In this document: piece after piece, positions 1 through 10,400 of the stretch
Position numbering within the stretch: the stretch's first letter is position 1
Layout of the letters: each line of letters opens with the position of its first letter
Assembly (NCBI GenBank): GCA_013398055.1
Contig: VZRS01001510.1
Span: forward strand, 124,001 to 188,000
Source of the DNA: Ifrita kowaldi
Lineage: Eukaryota; Chordata; Aves; Passeriformes; Cinclosomatidae
Reading direction: 5' to 3'
DNA length: 64,000 bases
Notes under the pieces: model-generated
Database searches by the model: none
Told to the model about the DNA's origin: nothing
The model's input: the letters and a program-made list of their open reading frames with translations, nothing else
Program-made: the position numbers and the translations under genes

Positions 1-1298
1 TGTCTAGTCAGTATGGAGAGAAAGTTTTATTTTCACCTTGATAAGAGCTAAAAGGTACAAACTTCTGCTGGAACTACTTTATAATGATTGCAGCATGTTA
101 CGAGTAATATTTTCTTTAATTCCATGTGTAAGTTTCATTGAGAAAGATCAAAGGGAAAGAGAAGGAAAGATAAAGCACAAAACAAAATTATTAGGCATCT
201 GATGAGTAGAGGGAAAGGAGGACAGGACAGAAGATAGAAGGAGCAACAAGAAATGTAGGCCTTGATATCAAGAAACATTGTTGAAGAGTAATTAAATATA
301 AGGAAAATGAGACAAAACATACTGTTGGAAGGCAAATAAATTAACTGAATTATAGGAGAATATTTTTTACAAACTTGTTATGATGTGTTTAAAAAATACG
401 AAGATAAAATTGTTACTACTAGTCATTCTGCTAACTTCCTGTCCTTTTTTGGGTGGATAGAACAGGTAGAATTTGTTCAATTAAAATTTAAAATATAGTG
501 AGGATCACTGAAATGTTTACCTGCTTTAATGGGTTATAGATGTTGAATTACTTATCAATATTGTTTTCATATAATTTCTTAATATTTTAATTTCATTTAT
601 TCTAGTTCTTGAATTTATCTTGTATCTTAGAGATATTTATTCCAAATCTGTACTTTCAGGCAATGCACAAGCCATTATAGTTTTTCCTCTAGCAAATCTT
701 CAACAGCTTTAGTATTCCACATTCTTTTATTTTGGTGTTTTTTCAGAACTGCTTATTTTGTTAGGTCTCTTGAAATTGCCATGTTGACATAAATGACATA
801 ACTTCCTCCCTTATCTTTCAGAAATTGCTTGTCTGAAATCATGCACTGTGAGAAAGTTCAGACTAGTGTAATTTTTTTAACTAGTTCAATTGGCATAGCA
901 AATATTTTTGTTATGTTAGTATCAAAATAACATTTATTAATGCATATGGATGGGGGACAAGTGGGTCTCTTTCAGGGTCACTGTACATATGGCTAGTTTG
1001 CTGTGTGAAATTTTGTTTTGAAGCAGCTGAATTAAGCAGTAAGTTGTGTACTTTGTGTGTAGTGTGGTTTTTTGATTCAGCAAATAGATACTAGTCTTTT
1101 ATAATCAGGAATACTCAGTATTTCAATATTTTGTGTTTAAAGATGATACCGTAAAAAAAGGAGTGGAATGGACTGATATCCAGTTCAGCTTTCGTATTAA
1201 TAAGAAGTGGGAATATTATTTTCATGTAGTATCACATTTTGACAGCAAGCATTTGTAATTGTAAGGGGCTTTATGGTGTATTATTAACTGTTTTTTAG
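1..1298 (+). other. SCAF8: SCAF8 intron (3' part)
   Basis: AT-rich sequence ending in a T-rich tract and AG at 1297-1298, the acceptor of the first exon in the window. No exon, RNA gene or repeat was recognised in it. The exons encoding the N-terminal CID lie beyond the left edge. Confidence 0.8.
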
Positions 1299-1430
1299 GC
1301 AAGCCCTGAGGAGAATCAAGAAGGAAATTTTGGTTCAGAGCACTCTGCGTCACCATCACAAGGGAGTAGTCAACAGCAGTTTTTAGAAGTGGAAACTAAT
1401 GTAGATGATTCAATGGATATTCAACAACAG
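1299..1430 (+). CDS. SCAF8: SCAF8 coding exon a (acidic/Ser-Gln linker)
   Basis: 132 nt, 44 codons, phase 0 at both ends. It begins ASPEENQEGNFG and ends MDIQQQ, a Ser/Gln and acidic linker just before the RS-like segment. The acceptor follows a T6 tract and the donor is CAG|GTAAAA. It encodes the same linker as vertebrate SCAF8. Confidence 0.95.
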
Positions 1431-4400
1431 GTAAAACTGTTTAACATTTTATTACAGAAATTGAAAGGGAAACACATGCTAACATGATTTCAAGTCGTAT
1501 ATATTGTGAGTATATTTATTAAGTGTTATTGAACATCTTGTGTGTCTGACCTCAGGACATGGATATAGATGAAGTTCAGGATATTGCTGAAGAAGAGATT
1601 TTTGAACAAGAGGAGAAGAAATCAGCTGTTCGTTCAAGATCAAGAACTCGTTCAAGATCTCGTTCAAGGTTCTGTAATTACCTTGTATTAAGTAAATGAA
1701 GGTTTTCTGAAAAATAGTTGCAATTTGTGATTGTCAGTCTCAATTCCGTATTTTCCAAAATTGTCATAAGCAGCTTTTGGCAATGAAAAGGTGCGTTCAT
1801 TAAGTATTTGTGTGTTAGATGCAGACTGTATGACAGTTCATTTGCCATATCTGTGGTTCAACTGAAATTCTTCAAGACCTGTTCAGGTTTCAGAAATAAC
1901 TAACAGTAGCCAGTTGGACAGGCTTTCTGTGCCAGAGAATTAGGTAGTGTAAATATAGAACATTTTGATTGTGTTTTGTTTTAAGGTGTACATTCTATTT
2001 CTCACCCAAATGGCATTAAGTTTATTTCCTGAAGCAGTTTTAGTGAACATAATGGAAATATCTGTGTAGTGCTTAAAGTTTGTAGTTAAAGGACATCTAA
2101 GAGTATTTTTTTTTAAACAAAGCATATTAAAATTAAGTATTTTGTAGGTCACCAAGGAAACGAAGGTCTAGATCACGGTCTGGTTCTCGTAAGCGGAAAC
2201 ACAGAAAGCGTTCACGCTCAAGATCAAGAGAAAGGAAGAGAAAGTCATCTCGGTCATACTCCAGTGAAAGAAGGGCTAGGGAAAGGGAAAAGGAACGTCA
2301 GAAAAAGGGATTGCCTCCTATACGGTCAAAAACACTAAGTGGTAAGTGGCACCTACTTAGTGTTTTAATAATGTCGGATTAAATGGAAAAAAGGCTTAGT
2401 TTTCATTGACAGAACAAGATTTATGTTGGCTACTTAAAAATAAGTTTAATTTCTGATGTTTCTTACAACTTAAAAAGGTACATCATGTCATCTTAGATGA
2501 GAGCAAGTATTATACTGTTCTACTGATGTTTTTACTCACACTGTTGCACCAGTGATTTTGCTTCTGAACAGAGAGTGGCAAAGGCTGCCTCCAAGTTACA
2601 ATCTTCTTTCTCTTTAATGCCATTTTTAACGGGACATTTGAAGGTATCCAGCAGTTGATCTGAAAATTGTTAGACTGGTAAAACATTAAAGTGTGTGGTA
2701 CACACTTTGAACACTTTGATGGATATCTTAAAAGCCTGTGTTTTAAAATCTATACAGTGTTTTTGAAATAGATTTTCAGAGGAATGTAGTGCCAAAGCAG
2801 GTGGAATTTGCTAGTGTGAGACAGACCATAATGGTGGTATCTTAAGAGAGTATTCAAAAACCAAGTGGATTTCAGCCTCTGCAGGGTGCTGCTGCACACT
2901 GCTGTCATTTCTACAGAGAATTTACATACTTAAAAAAAAGGAAGATAGTAAGGAGAAGAACAACTTCCTCCACACAGTTGCTTAAATCAAAGGGGATGTC
3001 TTTTGAGAATTTAACTTTGTTTAGATAGGTTATAACCTGTTTCTGATGTAGTTTCACATTTATCTTGTGTCTTAGAACTATATTGTTGATTTGACAAGAC
3101 AAGCAGCTCACAACTCATTTTTGTAAAAGAAAGAAGTGTTCTGTTCTCTTCACATTAATATTTTACATCATTCCAAGGTGACTTTAAACTGGGGACTGTA
3201 CTACAGTTTAGATGCTTCCTTTTTTTACCTTCTCTGGTTTTTCACATGAAAAGAGACAAATTGGTTTTATGGTGTAGATTTCTCCCAGTAGTCCACAAGG
3301 CAGGGAGCTATAATCAGAATAGTTGGGAGCTGACAGACAGAGATGTTAAGTAACCTAATGAACAGCAGCGGCATTTGAGGTCCTGTGAAGTGTAAAGGAG
3401 ATATTAAGAAGGCTAAGTGAAGTGTGGTAACTTAGAGGGGAGGTAAGTGATTAAATAAATAAGTAATTCACCTGACAAATGTTCTAGTTCATGATACTTG
3501 TTCAGTGACAGCCACTATTATTACTTGCTGAGATCTGAAGAATTGTTTCGTAGAGCTTAACACCATGAGATACAAAAGGGATATCTACAAGCATGTAAGG
3601 AACGAGTTTTGTCCAAAAGAAATCTTGCAACTGGTCATTCTCAGCAGTGCAGGGTACTGATGTCAAATGAAAATGTCACTTGACAGAGGAGTGCACAACT
3701 CTGGTTTCCAGTTTGGTGCCACAGGATTGGTACAGGAAAGAGATTTGATGTATCAAGATGATGATGATGAAAGTTTCCTTGGTTGAGGATAGGGCAGGCC
3801 ACGAAATCCAAGTTGCACGCATAGATTGGGCAATGTTTGGGAGACAGAGGAATTGGACCCATGTACATATGGGAGAAGGAAGTCTTAGCTTATGTCAGTG
3901 AGCATTTATATTTGGTGAGGACGATGGGTGGACATTTGGAAGGCAGTTGCAGGAATCTGGGCTTGTGGTGGAATTGATAAGAATCAGAAGTATCATGGAT
4001 GTCTTCAGCCTGATGGGCCTCAGATAAGTTTATCTTTCTGGGTTGTTCCCCATGGTAAATTAATAGTATTGTTGCTGTTTCTTTCAGGTGAAAATGCAGT
4101 GTATAGTACTGCAGTATTAAGTTCCATCTGTAATACACTTTTTAGCCAGTTAGAATTTAATCTTACTTTGTTAAAATTGACTTTAATCCTAAAGGCGTGG
4201 GTTTTTTAATGGAAAGTAGAAGAGAAATGTTTTGGGTTTTTTTCCAGAAGTAATTTATAATTCAGTTTACCTTAGCTGATAATCTACAGAATTCTATGGT
4301 TTTATTTCTATTAAAACAACTCTTTTGTTTAAAAGAAAATGAAACAAGAATGGACACTTATAGTGCATATGTTTGGTGTTGTTTAACCCTTTAACATTTT

Positions 4401-7400
4401 TCTTAATGTACTAAATCTCTATACAGTAAGTAATAGATTTACTATTCTTGGGTTTTTATCAGTGATTTCTGTATAACTTTAAAACTTTTTACATTCATGC
4501 TATAGAGTATTTCATAAGCTAAGATTCAGTATTTTGATTGATGTGAATGTGTCTCTTGACAGTTTGCAGTACTACTCTTTGGGTAGGACAAGTAGACAAG
4601 AAGGCTACACAGCAAGATTTAACAAACTTGTTTGAAGAATTTGGACAAATAGAGTCAATTAATGTAAGTAAGCATGTTGCTATGCTATTTCAGGAATTAT
4701 AGACTAGAAACTTAAGCATGCTTATGCCTCTGAATTCCTTATAGCTGCTTAAACTTGTATTTAGGAGACTTTTTTATCACAGTTTAAAAACTGTGGCCAT
4801 GGTATTTGCCACCTGGTTTTGATCTACTCAGTTTTGAAGTGCTAAAGACAGTACACTTCTTAATGGTAAAAAGCTTCTTCCTAAGCTCTGGCAATTTATG
4901 CAGTTTTTACACCAGGGTTTAACCAAAAGGTTATGGTGGTTCTGGATTAGTGATGTGTCATGGAGCAGATATCAACTTTTCCTTAGCCTAAGGACACCTA
5001 CTGATGTGTATCCACGTTGTTCTTGGTTGCCTTCCAAACAGAGGATTCCTTAAGTAGAATCCTTTTCGATAAAACATTTAGAAGAAAAGAAATTGTACTC
5101 TAAACAAAAGTTTATTCTAAAATGTGACAGTTAAAAAGATGCTTGGGATAATTGGGAGATACAGTTCTCCTTATTTAGAGTAATTTAAAGTTAGGTGTTT
5201 AGAGAATTACCTCAGTTGCCTATAATTCAGCTTCAAGATTAAGTGTTTTTCTCCTAAAAGAGCATATCTACATGAGAGAAATCTGAGTTTTCCTCTTTCT
5301 TCAGCAGTTTTAAAATGCTTGTGCAATTTCATTCATTTCAGATAATACTTTTACTGTTTTCCTGTCATGTTAATATATTCAAATATGTAGTTAATAAGGA
5401 ATACTTTTTGTGGTTTTACAGAATCTTTTAAAAAGTTTCAGAAATAAAAAAAAAAACCAACCCTGTAGCCAGACATTTAAACCTAATTTTAATTTGCAGG
5501 AACTATCAATTAAGGAAAGTAATGTAACAACCATAAATGTCCCAATGCCTGTTATATTTCAAAGGCAAACCATATTGTAAATAGTTCATCCTACGCATTC
5601 CGCAAAGCTGAAGTACCTAGAATAACAATGTATATCTTAATGCAGTTCTTATGAAATATGTTTACAATCTGTCATCTTACTTATGTTTATGTTACTGTGT
5701 GCATTTAAACAGTGTAAATGCACACCAAGATTTTTGACTAAAAGTGATATAAGCAATTCTCATACATAATATATAAGCTTGCAAAAATTACATGCCATGT
5801 CATATGATAAATAAAACATGCTATACATACATACATACAATAAAACATTAGAAAAGAATCACCTTCAGGAATGAGGACTCTACCCTTCAAAAATGCAGTA
5901 TACTTTTGATCACTACTTTGTTCCTCTGTAAAAGGTTAATGCTCAGCTCGCAGAGAATTTGGAGCTTAAGAAGAGGTAGCAACCTCTGCTTTTCTGAAGT
6001 TGTCATAATGTAGCTCCCAGTTTTTGTCTGTTCTTTGTTGTTCAAATCTTTCATGTCACTTTTAACACCCATTCTTCAGCTTGCTGCTGCTTCTTGAAAA
6101 TGTTGTAACTGAAGTAGCCTGCCAATATCACTCTTAAGTTTTCTTCATGCCCAGACTTGTTAATATGGCTGATTAAGGTAACAATTGTTTACAGTGTAAG
6201 CCTTTCCTTCTATAGTATTAGTATTCAATTAGTGTAGTTACATAATCTGAAGTACTGATTTTCCTACTTTTTAAGACCACTGCTGTTTTTCCATAGATGA
6301 TTCCCCCAAGAGGATGCGCTTACGTCTGTATGGTACATAGACAAGATGCGTATCGTGCTCTTCAGAAACTTAGTTCGGGGTCTTATAAAATTGGATCTAA
6401 AATTATTAAGGTAAGGTGATTTTAATCTAAGGATGCTGTCCGTTTGAAATACAGTACAATTTTACTATGATGATTTGTCTTTTAGCAGCTGTTCATTCAA
6501 ATGTACAATGTGGAGAAGAAGAATGAAGCAGTAAGGTGTAAATTGCCTTCTCTCTGTGTAAAATGCAGCTTTTAACAGTCATTGTGAAAGATGGAAAAAT
6601 GACATTGACTTGATATTTAGGAAACACTTGGACAATAATTTATGTACGTACAGCCTAAGTCCTGTACCTGACCATGTGGGTCACTTAATATTAAATTTTA
6701 TAGTATTCTTAGAGTTAAGTATTTTATTAAATGTTATGGGGTTTTTTCCTACCTTCTTGGTGCTTTAGGGTAAGTCCTTGAAATACTGTATTTTTAATTA
6801 CCCCATATATATGTTAGGATTAATGTAGAACAAATCCGAGCTTTCTGATGTAATTAATCTTACACATACCTGTTGCAGAGGCCAAGTAAACTTCCTGCAG
6901 TTTCATTTAAAATCCAAACATTGTTAAAACTTTAATAAATTAACACTTAGGATTGATGTGCAGTGACAGACACTTGAAGGTAATAATCTGAAATATTCTG
7001 TTCCCAGGTGATATCATTTAACCAGATTGTCTGATTGGGTTTTATTTTCAGATTGCTTGGGCTTTGAATAAAGGTGTGAAAACAGAATACAAGCAGTTCT
7101 GGGATGTGGATCTGGGAGTTTCCTATATTCCATGGGAGAAAGTGAAATTGGATGATTTGGAGGGCTTTGCTGAAGGTGGCATGATTGACCAGGAAACAGT
7201 AAATACAGGTACAGGCATTAACAATTCTGATAGACAACGTGTTTGTTTTGGTAATTGCAAATTCTTAGAAAATGTATTGTTTAGGAAATCCATACTCTTT
7301 TTTCATTTACATAGATTTTTCTAGCTCTTTGTTTATAATATAAATGGCACTGTAATAATGAAATCTAGATTGTATTTTTAGATTAGTAACTTGTTGATTA

Positions 7401-10400
7401 TCTTGAAAATTAGGAACTGGTGACAGAGGGTAATTAGTTTAAGCCAGTTAATAAAGGCTGGCATATTTTAAGAGTTCCGCACTTTTTGTGCACTGGTATG
7501 TGAAATATTAATTTATGTAGAAATTGTTATCTGCTTGTGATTAGGAAAGTCTTATATTCAGACATAAGACTTAAGTTGAAATAAGAACTTGTCCAGATAG
7601 GCACAGCTTAGCAAAACCTTATGGTATTTTTTCCATAAAGTCAGAGTGACAGAAAAACAAGCAGTGGTTGTTTTGTGTACTAAAACAATCAGTTAGACCT
7701 TATTCCGAAACCCAGTTCAACAGTTTGTTAGGTTTATGAAAGACTTACTTGTACTGTATTTTCTTGGAACAGATATAGCACCAAATAACTTGACTGTACC
7801 AAAATAAACAGTATATTAAGACTTTTACAGTAGTGACAGTGTTCTTCAGGTCAAAACACAGTCTTGATATAAGGGAAAATGAATATAAATGACAAAAATT
7901 AAAACATGTAGCATTACTGAAATACAGGCACTATGTTGCACCTAAAAGGCAAAACTTTTTGAAGAAATGGCAGATGGAAGAAATGGAGATTGTGGTGAGG
8001 TTTGTTTACATGAGGATTCTTTCTCATTGTACAGTTGCCAGGTGATAACACACATATTGGCTACAGCAGTTTTTAGAAAACAGGAGCGTACTCTATATTG
8101 CAAATTGTTAACAGAATGAGTGGTGAAAAAACTTGGCAAGTTTTGAAAAATCAGTTTGTATACAGGCATAATTAAACAGCATTGCAGGTAGATAAAGATA
8201 TTTTATGTTCCTTAAAATACGTACTAATAAATAATTGCACTCTGCTATTTGTAATAAATCTATTGTGGGTACTAGATTCAAATTTATTGTTTAAGAAGGA
8301 AGAGGACTTTTTAATATTTAAACAAAAATAACACATTAATTATCTTTCTATAATAAAATACATCATTTTTAAAGAGTGGGAAACAGCCAGAAGCTCAGAA
8401 GCTGCTAAAGAAAATACTCAAACGACGCAGAGTGCTGCAGTTGATAAGAGTACTGTTATTACAACACAGACAGAAGCTTACACACAACCAGTCACCATGC
8501 TGCAGGTTGGTATCATCTGAGTTTGCAAAAGCCCCACAGAACCGGTGGGCAGACTTTTTATTCAGTACAGGTAAACTTTATTGCTGAGTTTAAGTGATAA
8601 AATATTTTTTATTTAAGTCCTGCATCCATTAGTATTCATTTCTGAAATATTTTAGAATAGAATTGCTTTCCATGATTGATCATAATCTTTAGTTTTATGC
8701 AGTTGGTTAATACAAAAGTTTTTGTATTTATGTTATTAGTGTTTTATCTTTCCAAATGTGTATAGACATTTCCAGTTCTTCATCTGACATAAAGTTGTAT
8801 GACTGTTAATATAATTGCATTTACTTGAATTCTGAGCTTTTTCCTCCTCACAAATACTGTCTTCAGTCTTATTTTAACTGTCCCCTAGTGTGCACTGTGT
8901 ATTTAAATATACATGTATATATTGCCTTTGTACTGCTTCTAATTACATCATTGTAAATATGATGCACTATAACAAAATGCATAGCTCAAACAGAAGTTTG
9001 AGAAATATTAAATAATTTTCAGGATTTCATCGTGATTATTAGCTTTATAATTACACACACTAAATTTTTCAGTACTGTTCTTAAATACATAAGTTTTTCT
9101 AGTGAGACTAGAATCACTCTGTTCAAGGTTCTCTCAAATTGCTACGCTATCTACATTTTTCTTCCTTTTCTCTCTCTGCATTTCTGCATTCACCCCTCTG
9201 TGATAGGTGAATTTTTACTCTTGAATAGATAAAGTGTCTTTTTGGCTATCTGAGAATAAAGTAAAGATAACATACGATTCTTCCAGTGTCCTTGTTTGCC
9301 TGTAGTGTGTACCATTTCAGAATGCAACCTAATTTTTCAGAGTGTTTGAAATAGATACAGAGCCTTTGGTACATTTAGTGCTTAATGTGAATTGCAGTTA
9401 AATCAGTTTATCCTTTTTAATGTCCTTGAATATTGTTAAATATTGAAGCTGCTTGTTCTTCTTTCCATGAAAAAAGATTCCAGTAGCTCCAGCTGTGCCT
9501 GCTGTTAGCTTGGTTCCACCTGCATTTCCTGTCACAATGTCTGTCCCTCCTCCTGGTTATAGCCCAATTCCTCCTCCACCCTTCCTGAGAGCAAGTTTCA
9601 ACCCTTCACAGCCACCTCCAGGTAAGTCAGTAAAAATGAAATGCAGTATGTAATGAGCATAGGCAGTTCATGTACGTCTGTGTACATCAGAGTTTTCTGT
9701 CAGCTACTGGTTACTGTCTGAGCAAGTTGACCTTTGAGTCTTAGATTTCAAACTAGATTAAAATAACTTATCTCTAACCTGGTGTTACTTTTACCGATGT
9801 GCATAGGAATACAATGAGAATAGGAATCATAGCTTTTTACCTTTGCTAAAAATTAAAATTTAAAAATGCTTAACATCAACCTCCTTGCTTTTGAAACTCT
9901 TGATTTTCTTCTTTGGATACTATTGGCAGAAATCACTTAAAGATGCGCATGCAATCATCTCTAATGAAGATGAGGTTGTTTTTGAAAACAATAACCACTG
10001 TTGCCTCTTCCTATTAATTTGTTGTTTGCTAGTATTCGATGGTGCAACTTTTTGGGATAAATAATGTAGGTAATCTTTTACTGCAGAAGTTTATTTGCTC
10101 TTCATGTAATTATTTGTCATTTTTTTCCATATAGGTTATATGCCTCCCCCAGTTCCACCTGTTGTCCCGCCACCTGTTGTCCCACCACCTGTTGTCCCAC
10201 CAGTTGTTCCAACACGTAAGTTTGATTCCTCTAACAATTGTTTGTGTGTTTAATTTGTTTATATACTCCTGGTTATTTAATCAAAAGCAAGTTAATCCTG
10301 TGTAATGAAAACAGCAACACAGAAGTTGTTGTTTAGCTGGTTTAAGCAGGCATTGAGAAAAAGACTTACAGAGCTTATAAAGTAGACTGAAAACTTATAC

